DNA of 39,024 nucleotides from Thiohalobacter sp. (GCA_026993645.1 JALWSQ010000252.1:1-39024); one strand, 5' to 3'. Shown: positions 1 to 9,347, counted from the stretch's first letter. Program-made: numbers and translations. Notes: generated by a model from the sequence alone, not told the origin.

Positions 1-497
1 CCGGCCCGCTGGCGGCGGTCGCCCTCGAGGCGTTCGACGAGGCCCTGGCCGAGCTGGCGGCCACCCGGGAACGGGAGGGTGGGCGGCTGCGGGAGATGCT
101 GCTGCAGCGGCTGGATACGCTGGGCCCCCTGGTGGGCCGGGTGCGGGCGCGGCAGCCCGAGGTGCGCCAGGCCATCCGCGAGCGCCTGGAGGGCCGGCTG
201 GCGGAATTGGCGGCGCGGGTGGACCAGGACCGGGTGGAGCAGGAGCTGGTCATGCTGGCCCAGCGGATGGACGTGGAGGAGGAGCTGGACCGGCTGGACG
301 CCCACATCGCCGAGGCCCGCCGCATCCTGGACGGGGACGGCGCCGTCGGCCGGCGGCTGGACTTCCTGATGCAGGAGTTCAACCGCGAGGCCAACACCCT
401 GGCCTCCAAGTCGGCGGACACCGAGACCACCGCGGCCGCGGTGGAGATGAAGGTGCTCATCGAGCAGATGCGGGAACAGGTGCAGAACATCGAATAG
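1..497 (+). CDS. yicC: YicC family protein, 3' part (5' end outside window)
   Basis: The reading frame is open from base 3 and ends with TAG at 495-497, so about 164 C-terminal residues are present. The end of the protein carries the hallmark YicC/DUF1732 block: DFLMQEFNREANTLASKS, then a TETTAAAVEMKVLIEQMREQVQNIE-like tail. It is preceded by a charged helical region (LREMLLQRLDTLGPLV...), also typical of the family. YicC proteins have been described as endoribonucleases acting on RNA in the cytoplasm; that role comes from family knowledge and is not visible here. In gammaproteobacteria yicC often lies upstream of gmk, as here, with a 128-base gap. The start codon and N-terminal domain are off the window. 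Confidence 0.93.
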   Translation, partial: GPLAAVALEAFDEALAELAATREREGGRLREMLLQRLDTLGPLVGRVRARQPEVRQAIRERLEGRLAELAARVDQDRVEQELVMLAQRMDVEEELDRLDAHIAEARRILDGDGAVGRRLDFLMQEFNREANTLASKSADTETTAAAVEMKVLIEQMREQVQNIE

Positions 498-589
498 GCC
501 GCCGGCCGTGGCACAATACCGGTCCGGCAGGCGGTCGCAGGATGCGCAAAGGCGCGGTACGCGCCGCGCGCATCGAACGCCAATCGTAG

Positions 590-1303
<714 letters not shown>

Positions 1304-1347
1304 ACTGAGCGGTCTTCCATCGAGAACCGAACCACTGAGGATCACCC

Positions 1348-1710
1348 ATGGCCCGTGTCACCGTGCAGGATTGTCTGGAGAATGTCGCCAACCGCTTCGA
1401 ACTGGTACTGGTGGCGGCCAAGCGCGCGCGGCAGCTGTCCCAGGGCAGCGCCGCCCAGTTGCCCTGGGAGAACGACAAGCCCACGGTCATGGCCCTGCGG
1501 GAGGTGGCCGAGGGCCTGGTGGGACCCGACATCCTGAAGGAGGAGCCACCCAAGCCGGAGGTGGAGTTCATCATGCCCGGCAGCGAGGCGGCGGAGGCCG
1601 GGGAGGCGCCGGCCGCCGCTGCGTCCGACGCGGGCGAGGCAGCGGGGGACGAGGCGTCGGGCGACGAGGCGCCGGGGGAGGAAGGGTCGGAACCGTCCGC
1701 CGACGCCTGA
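1348..1710 (+). CDS. rpoZ: DNA-directed RNA polymerase omega subunit
   Basis: Omega subunit, which helps assemble beta' into RNA polymerase and forms part of a ppGpp-binding site. The first roughly 70 residues match the family: [30 protein letters not shown], then a [14 protein letters not shown] block. The protein has 120 residues, longer than the roughly 90 of E. coli omega. The extra length is a C-terminal tail from about residue 75 made almost only of Glu, Ala, Gly, Asp, Ser and Pro, likely disordered and strongly acidic. The ATG at 1348 is preceded by a weak GAGG at 1336-1339. It lies between gmk and spoT; the 176-base gap to spoT may allow a separate spoT promoter. Confidence 0.96.
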   Translation: MARVTVQDCLENVANRFELVLVAAKRARQLSQGSAAQLPWENDKPTVMALREVAEGLVGPDILKEEPPKPEVEFIMPGSEAAEAGEAPAAAASDAGEAAGDEASGDEAPGEEGSEPSADA

Positions 1711-1886
1711 TCCCAGTACCCCCTGTTTCCCCTGCTGCAGGCGGGTCATCTGTTCGTGCGTGCCCGCTTGGCCTATGATTCCCTGGAACTTGCGTCCCGG
1801 CGCGCCATGCCCTGGCGGGGCGAACGCGCGTGCCTGAGCGCCGTCTCCGCCGGGCCCGGCCCGGCGCCCGACCGGAATGGGGGACG

Positions 1887-4055
1887 ATGGCGGTTAGCAC
1901 CGAACAGCTGGGCGGGCAACCCGAATCCCGCTACCTGATCAGCGACCTGTGCGAGTTGCTGGAGACCTACCTGGAGCCGGAACAGGTGCGGGAGGTCTAC
2001 CGCGCCTACCTGTTCGCCGCCGAGGCCCACGAGGGCCAGCACCGGCTCACCGGCGAACCCTACATCTACCATCCCATCGCCGCCGCCCGCATCCTGGCCG
2101 AGATGCACATGGACGCCGACAGTATCGTGGCCGCCATCCTGCACGACGTCATCGAGGACACCCCCACCGCCAAGGCCCAGGTGGCCACCGAGTTCGGCAG
2201 CGAGGTGGCGGAGCTGGTGGATGGCGTCAGCAAGCTGACCCAGATCCGCTTCGAGAGCCAGGCCGAGGCCCAGGCGGAGAACTTCCGCAAGATGATGCTG
2301 GCCATGGTCAAGGACATCCGCGTCATCCTGGTGAAGCTGGCCGATCGCCTGCACAACATGCGCACCCTGGGCGTGATGCGGCCGGAGAAACGCCGCCGCA
2401 TCGCCCGCGAGACCCTGGAGATCTACGCCCCCATCGCCAACCGGCTGGGGATGAACCAGGTCCGGCTGGAGCTGGAGGACCTGGGCTTCACCGCCCTCTA
2501 TCCCCTCCGTTCGCGGGTGTTGCGGGAATCGGTGCGGCGGGCCCGCGGCAACCGCAAGGAGATCCTCAGCAAGATCGAGACCGCCATCAAGCGGCGCCTG
2601 CGCCAGGAGGAGGTGGAGGGCCGGGTGCTGTCGCGGGAGAAGCATCTCTACAGCCTCTACCAGAAGATGCGCGGTCGCGGCCTGTCCTTCTCCGAGGTGC
2701 TGGACGTCTACGCCTTCCGCATCATCGTCGACAAGGTGGATACCTGTTACCGCGCCCTGGGGGTGGTTCACAACCTGTACAAGCCGGTGCCGGGCCGGTT
2801 CAAGGACTACATCGCCATTCCCAAGGCCAACGGCTATCAGTCCCTGCACACGGTGCTGTTCGGCCCCTACGGGGTGCCCATCGAGGTGCAGATCCGCACC
2901 GAGGAGATGGACCAGGTGGCGGAGGCGGGCATCGCCGCCCACTGGCTGTACAAATCCGGCGAGGACAGCGCCAACAGCGCCCAGGTGCGGGCCCGCAACT
3001 GGCTGCGGGGGCTGCTGGAGATGCAGCGCAGCGCCGGCAACTCGTTGGAGTTCCTGGAAAACGTCAAGATCGACCTGTTCCCGGACGAGGTCTACGTCTT
3101 CACCCCCCGTGGCGACATCATGGAACTGCCGCGCGGTGCCACGGCGGTGGATTTCGCCTACGCCGTGCACACGGACGTGGGCAACAGCTGCATCGCGGCC
3201 AAGATCGACCGCCGCCTGGCACCCCTGCGCACGCCGCTGGTCAACGGCCAGACGGTGGAGATCATCACCGCGCCGGGCGCCCATCCCAACCCGGCCTGGC
3301 TCGCCTTCGTGGTCACCGGCAAGGCCCGCGCCGGCATCCGCCACCACCTCAAGCACCTGCAGGGGGCGGAGGCGGTGGAGCTGGGGCGGCGGCTGTTGAA
3401 CAAGGCCCTGGTGACCCTCGGCAGCTCCCTGGAACAGCTGCCGGCCGACCGCATGGAGGGCTTCCTGCGCGCCCACCAGCTGGATGGTGAGGGGCCGCTG
3501 CTGAGCGACATCGGCCTGGGCAACCGGATGCCGCTCCTGGTGGCGCGGGAGCTGCTGGGGCTGGGGGCCTCGGAGGGGGCGCCGGCGGAACCGGGCGCCG
3601 GCCGGCTCGCCCGGCCCCTGGCCATCAAGGGGACCGAGGGCATGGTGGTGAGTTTCGCCCGCTGCTGCCGGCCCATCCCCGGCGATCCCATCGTCGGTTT
3701 CGTCAGCACCGGGCGCGGCATCGTCATCCACGTGGAGAACTGTAAGAACGTCGCCGATTTCCGCAACCGGCCGGAGAAGTGGGTGGACGTGGAATGGGAG
3801 CCCGAGGTCGAGGGCGAGTTCCCGGCCGAGATCCGGGTCGAGGTGGCCAACCGCCGTGGGGTGCTGGCCACCGTGGCCACCGCCATCGCCGAGGCCGGTT
3901 CCAATATCGAGAACGTGTCCATCGAGGAGCGGGATGGCATGAACACCTCCATCCTGTTCACCATCAATGTCCAGGGCCGCATCCACCTGGCGCGGGTGAT
4001 GCGGCGCATCCGGCGTATTTCCGTGGTCCATCGCATCAGCCGCCAGCGCAGCTGA
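1887..4055 (+). CDS. spoT: Bifunctional (p)ppGpp synthase/hydrolase (SpoT/Rel)
   Basis: Makes and degrades the alarmone (p)ppGpp. The 722-residue protein has, in order: an HD hydrolase domain with HP at 62-63 and the intact catalytic motif HDVIEDT at 86-92; the synthetase domain containing GRFKDYIAIPKANGYQSLHT and IEVQIRTEEMD; a TGS domain (VYVFTPRGDIMELPRGATAVDFAYAVH); a Cys-containing zinc-finger-like segment (SFARCCRPIPGD); and a C-terminal ACT domain. The synthetase RFKD corresponds to the RxKD signature of bifunctional enzymes, so both activities are expected. The start is ATG 1887, preceded by a purine-rich GGGGGA; an upstream in-frame GTG at 1830 would add 19 residues with no visible support. 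The gene is followed after 42 bases by ridA. Confidence 0.96.
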   Translation: MAVSTEQLGGQPESRYLISDLCELLETYLEPEQVREVYRAYLFAAEAHEGQHRLTGEPYIYHPIAAARILAEMHMDADSIVAAILHDVIEDTPTAKAQVATEFGSEVAELVDGVSKLTQIRFESQAEAQAENFRKMMLAMVKDIRVILVKLADRLHNMRTLGVMRPEKRRRIARETLEIYAPIANRLGMNQVRLELEDLGFTALYPLRSRVLRESVRRARGNRKEILSKIETAIKRRLRQEEVEGRVLSREKHLYSLYQKMRGRGLSFSEVLDVYAFRIIVDKVDTCYRALGVVHNLYKPVPGRFKDYIAIPKANGYQSLHTVLFGPYGVPIEVQIRTEEMDQVAEAGIAAHWLYKSGEDSANSAQVRARNWLRGLLEMQRSAGNSLEFLENVKIDLFPDEVYVFTPRGDIMELPRGATAVDFAYAVHTDVGNSCIAAKIDRRLAPLRTPLVNGQTVEIITAPGAHPNPAWLAFVVTGKARAGIRHHLKHLQGAEAVELGRRLLNKALVTLGSSLEQLPADRMEGFLRAHQLDGEGPLLSDIGLGNRMPLLVARELLGLGASEGAPAEPGAGRLARPLAIKGTEGMVVSFARCCRPIPGDPIVGFVSTGRGIVIHVENCKNVADFRNRPEKWVDVEWEPEVEGEFPAEIRVEVANRRGVLATVATAIAEAGSNIENVSIEERDGMNTSILFTINVQGRIHLARVMRRIRRISVVHRISRQRS

Positions 4056-4097
4056 GGGGATGGCCACCCATGTTCCCGAAGATCACTGGAGGCAGGT

Positions 4098-4484
4098 ATG
4101 GCGCGCGACATCATTCGCACCGAGGCGGCCCCGCAGGCCATCGGCACCTATTCCCAGGCGGTCCGCTGTGACCGCACCGTCTATCTCTCGGGCCAGATCC
4201 CGCTGGATCCGGCCACCATGCAGATCGTGGACGGCGGCATGGAGCTGCGCATCCGCCAGGTGTTCGATAACCTGGCGGCGGTCTGCACCGCCGCCGGCGG
4301 TTCCCTGGCCGACATCGTCAAGCTCAACATCTACCTCACCGACCTGGCGCACTTCGGCCTGGTGAACGAGGTGATGGGGGAGTATTTCAGTGAGCCCTAC
4401 CCGGCGCGCGCAGCGGTGGGCGTGGCCGCCCTGCCGCGCGATGCGGGGGTCGAGATGGACGCCATCATGGTGTTGCCCGACTGA
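4098..4484 (+). CDS. ridA: RidA family enamine/imine deaminase
   Basis: Hydrolyses reactive 2-aminoacrylate/enamine intermediates released by PLP enzymes, protecting cytoplasmic enzymes. The 128-residue protein matches the small YjgF/YER057c/UK114 fold along its whole length: IGTYSQAV near residue 15, LSGQIPLDP at 30-38, and [22 protein letters not shown] near the C-terminus. The last block holds the substrate-carboxylate-binding Arg (R104) and the Glu (E119) expected of the active RidA subgroup. The ATG is preceded by GGAGG at 4088-4092. It lies between spoT and recG and is probably co-transcribed with spoT; recG begins 18 bases later. Confidence 0.95.
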   Translation: MARDIIRTEAAPQAIGTYSQAVRCDRTVYLSGQIPLDPATMQIVDGGMELRIRQVFDNLAAVCTAAGGSLADIVKLNIYLTDLAHFGLVNEVMGEYFSEPYPARAAVGVAALPRDAGVEMDAIMVLPD

Positions 4485-4501
4485 GGGCCGCCCGCGCCCG
4501 C

Positions 4502-6619
4502 ATGCCCGGCCAGAGCCCGAGCGGATGCCCGCCGGAGGCGGCGGATGGGGATGCCCTGGAACGGCAGCCCGTGACCGCCCTGCGCGGGGTGGGCCCGCGC
4601 CTGGCCGAACGGCTGGAGCGGCTCGGCATTGTCCGGGTCCAGGACCTGCTGTTCCACCTGCCGCTGCGCTACGAGGACCGGACCCGGCTGCTGCCCCTGG
4701 GCGCCCTGCGCCCGGGCATGCGCTGCCTGGTGGCGGGCGAGGTGGCGCTGGCGGACGTCCACTTCGGCCGCCGTCGCGCCCTGCTGGTGCGCCTGGTCGA
4801 CGGCACCGGCGGACTCACCCTGCGTTTCTTCCATTTCGGGGCCGCACAGCAGCGCGCCTTCGGCCGCGGCAGCCATTGCCGCTGTTTCGGCGAGGTGCGG
4901 CGGGGGCCGGCGGGGCTGGAGATGGTGCACCCGGAGTACCAGCTGTGGCAGGGGGAGGCGGCACCGCCGCTGGAACGGACCCTGACACCGGTCTATGCCG
5001 CCACCGAGGGGTTGAGCCAGGCCAGCCTGCGCCGTCTCACCGACCAGGCCCTGGCGCGCCTCGATCAGGTCGACGAGCTGCTGCCGGCCCGGCTGCCCGG
5101 GCGCCAGGGTCTGCCATCGCTGGCGGCGGCCCTGCGCTACGTCCATCGGCCGCCACCGGACGCCGACCTGGCCGAGCTGGAGCAGGGGCGTCATCCCTGC
5201 CAGCAGCGGCTGGTGTTCGAGGAGCTGCTGGCCCACCACCTCAGCCTGCGCCGCCTGCGCCAGCGGGTCCGGCGCCATCGGGCACCGGAGATCCGCCCCG
5301 GGGGGGCGCTGGCCCGGGGCCTGCTGGCGCGACTGCCGTTCACGCCCACCGCCGCCCAGGCGCGGGTGGTGGCGGAGATACTGGCGGACCTGGCCCGGCC
5401 CCACCCCATGCTGCGCCTGGTGCAGGGCGACGTGGGCTCGGGCAAGACCCTGGTGGCCGCCCTGGCGGCGGCCGCCGTGGTGGATGCCGGCTGGCAGGTG
5501 GCCTTCATGGCGCCCACCGAGCTGCTGGCGGAACAGCACTATCGCACCCTGTGCGACTGGTTCGAGCCCGTCGGCCTGCACCCGGTCTGGCTGGCCGCCC
5601 GCGGGCGCGGGTCGGGGCGACCGGCCCTGCTGGCCGACATCGCCGCCGGCCGCCACGCCCTGGTGGTGGGGACCCACGCCCTGTTCCAGGCGGACGTGCG
5701 CTTCGGTCGCCTGGGGCTGGTGGTGGTGGACGAGCAGCACCGCTTCGGCGTGCACCAGCGCCTGGCCCTGCGTGACAAGGGCGCCGACGGTCGCCTGCGG
5801 CCGCACCAGCTCACCATGACCGCGACCCCCATCCCGCGCACCCTGGCCATGGCCTTCTATGGTGACCTCGACCTGTCCGTGATCGACGAGCTGCCGCCGG
5901 GACGGCAGCCGGTGACCACGGTGGCCGTGCCGGCGGAGCGGCGCGACCAGGTGATCGCGCGGGTGCGCCAGGCCTGCGGCGCCGGCCAGCAGGCCTACTG
6001 GATCTGCACCCTGATCGAGGCCTCGGAGGCATTGCAGTGCCAGGCGGCGGAGGAGACCCTGGCGCGGCTGCGGGCGGAGCTGCCGGAGCTGCGCCTGGGG
6101 CTGGCCCACGGCCGCATGAAGGGGGCGGAGCGGGAGGCGGTGATGCAGGCGTTCAAGGCGGGGGACATCGACCTGCTGATCGCGACCACCGTGGTGGAGG
6201 TCGGGGTCGACGTGCCCAACGCCAGCCTCATGATCATCGAGAACCCGGAACGCCTGGGCCTGTCCCAGCTGCACCAGCTGCGGGGCCGTGTCGGCCGCGG
6301 CCGGCGGGCCTCGGCCTGCGTGCTGCTCTACCAGGGGCCCCTGTCGCGGCGCGCACGGGAGCGGCTGGCGGTGATGCGCGAGACCAACGATGGTTTCGAG
6401 ATCGCCCGACGCGATCTGGCCCTGCGCGGGCCGGGCGAGGTCCTGGGTACGCGCCAGACCGGCCAGGTGACCCTGCGCGTGGCCGACTACCTGCGTGACG
6501 AGGCCTTGCTGCCGGCGGTTGAGCGGGCGGCGGGCGTGGTCGAGCAGACCTGCCCCGATGTCGTGCCCCGTCTCGTCCGCCGCTGGCTCGGCAATGCGCC
6601 CCGTTACGGCGAGGTCTGA
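4502..6619 (+). CDS. recG: ATP-dependent DNA helicase RecG
   Basis: Double-strand DNA translocase that reverses stalled forks and processes recombination intermediates. The 705-residue length fits the family. The N-terminal wedge/OB domain runs through about residue 250, with VGPRLAERLERLGI early. The helicase core has Walker A GDVGSGKT (about 309-316), motif Ia APTELLAEQH, the DEQHRFG motif II form typical of RecG, TMTATPIPRTLAM (motif III), ATTVVEVGVDVPNASLMIIE, and QLHQLRGRVGRG (motif VI). A RecG-type C-terminal region (LALRGPGEVLGTRQTG) follows. ATG 4502 has no good Shine-Dalgarno sequence, and an in-frame GTG at 4571 just before TALRGVGPRLAE is a possible alternative start. The gene closes the gmk-rpoZ-spoT-ridA-recG run. 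Confidence 0.97.
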   Translation: MPGQSPSGCPPEAADGDALERQPVTALRGVGPRLAERLERLGIVRVQDLLFHLPLRYEDRTRLLPLGALRPGMRCLVAGEVALADVHFGRRRALLVRLVDGTGGLTLRFFHFGAAQQRAFGRGSHCRCFGEVRRGPAGLEMVHPEYQLWQGEAAPPLERTLTPVYAATEGLSQASLRRLTDQALARLDQVDELLPARLPGRQGLPSLAAALRYVHRPPPDADLAELEQGRHPCQQRLVFEELLAHHLSLRRLRQRVRRHRAPEIRPGGALARGLLARLPFTPTAAQARVVAEILADLARPHPMLRLVQGDVGSGKTLVAALAAAAVVDAGWQVAFMAPTELLAEQHYRTLCDWFEPVGLHPVWLAARGRGSGRPALLADIAAGRHALVVGTHALFQADVRFGRLGLVVVDEQHRFGVHQRLALRDKGADGRLRPHQLTMTATPIPRTLAMAFYGDLDLSVIDELPPGRQPVTTVAVPAERRDQVIARVRQACGAGQQAYWICTLIEASEALQCQAAEETLARLRAELPELRLGLAHGRMKGAEREAVMQAFKAGDIDLLIATTVVEVGVDVPNASLMIIENPERLGLSQLHQLRGRVGRGRRASACVLLYQGPLSRRARERLAVMRETNDGFEIARRDLALRGPGEVLGTRQTGQVTLRVADYLRDEALLPAVERAAGVVEQTCPDVVPRLVRRWLGNAPRYGEV

Positions 6620-6631
6620 GCCGGCCGCGCT

Positions 6632-6660
6632 CTGACGCCGGCTCGCCGGCGTGCGATAAT
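6632..6660 (+). promoter_or_regulatory. Candidate sigma-70 promoter for ubiC
   Basis: CTGACG (6632-6637) and GATAAT (6655-6660) are separated by exactly 17 bases, and the -10 is preceded by TGC, an extended -10 feature. Predicted transcription starts near 6667, about 20 bases before the GTG of ubiC. The spacer holds a GC-rich inverted repeat (ACGCCGGC-TC-GCCGGCGT). Read by eye only. Confidence 0.45.
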
Positions 6661-6687
6661 GCCCACTTTCGGCCGGAGCAGGGCGAG

Positions 6688-7311
6688 GTGAAGCGGGGGA
6701 TTCTGGCGCAGCGTGGCGGTGGTTCGGGCACCCAGCTGGGACCCTGGCGGCCGGGCCGGCAATGGCGTCGGGGCGGCATACCGCCGCGGCTCTGGCCCTG
6801 GCTGTTCGATCCCGGTTCCCTCACCGCCAGCCTGCGCCGGGCCTGTGCCGGCCGCCTGCGGGTGGAGGTACTGCGGCAGGGGCTGGGCCGGCCGCGGCGC
6901 GACGAGTGCCTCGCCCTGGGCATTCCCTGCCATGCCCGGGCGTTGATCCGCCAGGTCTATCTTCGCTGTGAGGGCGAACCCTGGGTCTACGCCCGCACCG
7001 TCATTCCCCTGTCCTCCCTGCGCGGCCGGCTGCGGCGCCTGCGCCACCTGGGGGTGCAGCCCCTGGGCGCCCTGTTGTTCGCCGATCCGGCCATGACGCG
7101 GGAGCCGGTGGCGGTGGCCCGGATCGAGCCGGGTTCGCGGCTGCATGCCCTGGCCCTGGCCGACAGTCCCCCGCACGCCGGTTGCCTCTGGGCCCGCCGC
7201 ACCTGCTACCGCCTGTCCGGCCACCCGCTGCTGGTCAGCGAGTTCTTCCTGCCGGCCCTGCCGGACCATCCCACGGCGGCCGCTCAGAACGCGAGGTGCA
7301 GGCCGGCGTAG
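6688..7311 (+). CDS. ubiC: Chorismate lyase (chorismate--pyruvate lyase)
   Basis: Converts chorismate to 4-hydroxybenzoate and pyruvate, the first committed step of ubiquinone synthesis, in the cytoplasm. The 207-residue protein shows the UbiC pattern: LFDPGSLTASLRRACAGRL, a middle segment RQVYLRCEGEPWVYARTVIP with the conserved Trp-x-x-Ala-Arg-Thr, LGVQPLGALLFADPAM, and the end LWARRTCYRLSGHPLLVSEFFLP. It is longer than the E. coli enzyme (about 165 residues), with extra sequence at both ends. The start GTG at 6688 is preceded by AGGGCGAG. The partner ubiA lies 6.6 kb away at 13956. Its last 28 bases overlap the convergent outer-membrane protein gene. Confidence 0.88.
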   Translation: MKRGILAQRGGGSGTQLGPWRPGRQWRRGGIPPRLWPWLFDPGSLTASLRRACAGRLRVEVLRQGLGRPRRDECLALGIPCHARALIRQVYLRCEGEPWVYARTVIPLSSLRGRLRRLRHLGVQPLGALLFADPAMTREPVAVARIEPGSRLHALALADSPPHAGCLWARRTCYRLSGHPLLVSEFFLPALPDHPTAAAQNARCRPA

Positions 7312-8042
7312 GGACCGGAGAACTCCAGGTTGCTGGAGGCGCCGTCGAAGTCGTTCAGGTCGAGCCGGATGGCACGGTAGCCCGCCTGCACGCCCACCCG
7401 CCAGGGGGTGCGGTAGCGGACCTCGGCGCGATAGTCGTAGAAGCGGCTGCCCTGGTAGCCGATCCAGGCGCCGTCCAGGCCCAGTGACAGGCCGGTGAGC
7501 GGCAGGTCCGCGCCCACCCCGGCATAGAGCATGGGCACCCAGCCCTGGACGTGCGCGGACTGGTGTCCGCTCAGGCTGCCGTCGAGGTCCACGTCCAGCT
7601 CCACCCGCTTGGCATCGATGCCCAGGTCCAGGTCGACCCAGTTGTCCAGCGGCGAGTAGTAGAGGGTGACGTCGGCCTGGTTGAGGCGGATATGGCTGGC
7701 CACCGCCTCGCTGGCGCTGAAGACCCGGCCGCCGTAGCTCACCGAGCGGCTCAGGCGGCCGTTGGCGCTGCTGTCCAGGTCGGTCACCGCCAGGCGGATG
7801 TTGGGCACCATGGGGACCGGTTGTTCCAGCCGGACGAAGACGCTGGTGACCTGGTCGCTGCCGTAGCCCAGGTCGTTGCGCAGGTTGATGTCGTCCGCCG
7901 GGTTGCTGCTGCGGTAGCGGGCGGTACCGCTGAGGTCGTAGTACCAGTAGCTGGCGCCGGCGGCCAGTCCCAGGCTGTCGGCCAGGGCCGGCAGCGCGGG
8001 TAGGAGCAGCAGGGCGAAGGTGAACAGGCGTGATGGCTGCAT
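7284..8042 (-). CDS. Outer-membrane beta-barrel protein (TIGR04219-like)
   Basis: The 252-residue protein begins with a clear Sec signal peptide (MQPSRLFTFALLLLPALPALA, cleavage before DSLGLAAG). Alternating hydrophobic/polar strands follow, and it ends in a terminal Phe (...YAGLHLAF), the signal read by the Bam machinery. The architecture and motifs (SYWYYDLSGTARY, WVDLDLGIDAKRV, RVGVQAGYRAIRLDLNDFDG) resemble the TIGR04219 family of small outer-membrane barrels. No substrate can be inferred. ATG 8042 is chosen because GGGAGG sits just upstream; a more distal in-frame ATG at 8072 would place ten polar residues before the signal. It is convergent with and overlaps ubiC. Confidence 0.82.
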   Translation of the reverse strand: MQPSRLFTFALLLLPALPALADSLGLAAGASYWYYDLSGTARYRSSNPADDINLRNDLGYGSDQVTSVFVRLEQPVPMVPNIRLAVTDLDSSANGRLSRSVSYGGRVFSASEAVASHIRLNQADVTLYYSPLDNWVDLDLGIDAKRVELDVDLDGSLSGHQSAHVQGWVPMLYAGVGADLPLTGLSLGLDGAWIGYQGSRFYDYRAEVRYRTPWRVGVQAGYRAIRLDLNDFDGASSNLEFSGPYAGLHLAF

Positions 8043-8164
8043 GGGTGTCCTCCCGATGTGGGTCCGATCCATCTACTTTCGCAGGCACACCATGCAAAAA
8101 CCATGAACGGGCGCACAGCCCGCCATACCAGACAGCAGGCCATGTCATCTCCATCCCGGATATT

Positions 8165-8179
8165 GGAATGGCCCATTCC
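8165..8179. repeat. 7-1-7 perfect palindrome between divergent genes
   Basis: GGAATGG-C-CCATTCC forms a perfect inverted repeat with a single central base. It sits in the 229-base gap between the outer-membrane protein gene (-) and the FMN reductase gene (+). Its size and symmetry fit a dimeric repressor/activator operator. No recognised consensus was matched. Confidence 0.5.
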
Positions 8180-8271
8180 GGCGTAGGAGGGGTGGTTGGT
8201 TGTCGTGGCATGGTGATGCGGAATCATGGGATACTGCGTGACCTCGGTGGATCGACGGAGAAACCTGACAC

Positions 8272-8886
8272 ATGCGTATCGGGATCATCAGCGGCAGCCA
8301 CCGCCGGGAGGCCCAGAGCCTCAAGGTGGCGCGCTTCATCGAACGGTTGCTGCGGGACCAGGGCATCTGCGAGGAGAGCTGGCTGTTCAGCCTGTCCGGC
8401 AACCCCCTGCCGCTGTGGGACGAGGGCATCTGGGCGGGGGAGCCGGAGTGGACGGCGCGGCTGGCGCCCATTGGGGCAGAACTCGCGGCCTGTGACGGTT
8501 TCGTGGTGGTCTCCCCCGAGTGGCACGGCCAGGTGCCGGCGGGGCTGAAGAATTTCTTCCTGCTCTGGGGCAAGGGAGAGCTGGCCCACAAGCCGGCCCT
8601 AATCGTGACCGTCTCGGCCGGCGACGGGGGTGCCTACCCGGTGGCGGAGCTGCGCATGAGCAGTTACAAGAACAACCGCCTGTGCTACATCCCGGAACAG
8701 GTGATCCTGCGCCATGTCGAACGGGTGCTGAACGAGGATCCCGCCGCCAACGATGCGGAGGCGGACGCCTATTACCGCGCCCGGCTGGCCTGGGCGCTGC
8801 GCATCCTGGTGGCCTATGCCCAGGCCCTGGCGCCGGTGCGCGCCAGCGGGGTGACGGCCACGACCGAATTCAAGAATGGCATGTAG
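8272..8886 (+). CDS. NADPH-dependent FMN reductase family protein
   Basis: Flavodoxin-fold oxidoreductase that would use FMN and NAD(P)H to reduce flavins, quinones, azo compounds or metals; the true substrate cannot be read from sequence. The 204-residue protein starts with RIGIISGSHRREAQS, the phosphate-binding loop of the family, and has FVVVSPEWHGQVPAGLKNFFLLW near residue 78, the flavin-contacting SPEY/W-x-G block. TVSAGDGGAYPVAELR follows. The C-terminal 60 residues are helical and less conserved. The ATG is preceded by CGGAGAAA about ten bases upstream. It is followed after 38 bases by the SseB-like gene and may share a transcript with it and rnd. Confidence 0.85.
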   Translation: MRIGIISGSHRREAQSLKVARFIERLLRDQGICEESWLFSLSGNPLPLWDEGIWAGEPEWTARLAPIGAELAACDGFVVVSPEWHGQVPAGLKNFFLLWGKGELAHKPALIVTVSAGDGGAYPVAELRMSSYKNNRLCYIPEQVILRHVERVLNEDPAANDAEADAYYRARLAWALRILVAYAQALAPVRASGVTATTEFKNGM

Positions 8887-8924
8887 GACGGCCGCGGTGG
8901 CCGTCCCTGCCGGACAGGTGAGAC

Positions 8925-9344
8925 ATGACCGACGACAACGATTTCATACCCCATAACGACCTGGAGCGACAGCTCCTCGACGCCCAGGAGGGCCGGCTGG
9001 CGCCGGACCGTTTCATGCAGGCCCTGCTGGAGGCCCAGGTGTTCCTGCCGGTGCAGGACGATCCCGCCCAGGTGGCCGGCCTGCAGACCAGCGACCGGGC
9101 CGTGCCCCTCAGCCTGACCACCGAGGATGGCATGACGGTGGTGCCCATCTTCACCAGTCCCGACCGCGCCCAGGCCTTCCTGTCCGGCTTCCCGGATTTC
9201 AACGGCGGCATCCTGGCGGAATTCCGCTGGGTGGCGGCGCGGGTACCCGGCTGCGGCATCAGTCTCAACCCGGGCTGGCCGGTGGGCCTGGACGTGGAGC
9301 CGGAGCAGCTCCGCCGCCTGGTCGACGCCGGCAGCGAAGCCTGA
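8925..9344 (+). CDS. SseB-like N-terminal domain protein
   Basis: A 139-residue soluble protein with the pattern of the SseB N-terminal domain. It has NDLERQLLDAQEGRLAPDRFMQALLEAQVFLPV in the first 50 residues, then PLSLTTEDGMTVVPIFTSPDRAQAF and a C-terminal GCGISLNPGWPVGLDVEPEQL. SseB was named for enhanced serine sensitivity in E. coli; its molecular role is unclear. This protein carries only the N-terminal domain and is about half the length of E. coli SseB. AGGTGAG lies just before the ATG. Its stop is followed after three bases by the GTG of rnd, suggesting translational coupling. Confidence 0.82.
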   Translation: MTDDNDFIPHNDLERQLLDAQEGRLAPDRFMQALLEAQVFLPVQDDPAQVAGLQTSDRAVPLSLTTEDGMTVVPIFTSPDRAQAFLSGFPDFNGGILAEFRWVAARVPGCGISLNPGWPVGLDVEPEQLRRLVDAGSEA

Positions 9345-9347
9345 TCC

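Noticed and set aside
505-530. TGGCAC before gmk resembling a sigma-54 -24 element
   Set aside because: There is no GC-containing -12 element (TTGCA type) at the required distance.
1773-4067. 764-codon minus-strand open frame opposite spoT
   Set aside because: Composition (His/Asp/Leu/Gly-rich with no motifs) is that of the antisense strand of a GC-rich gene, and spoT is certain.
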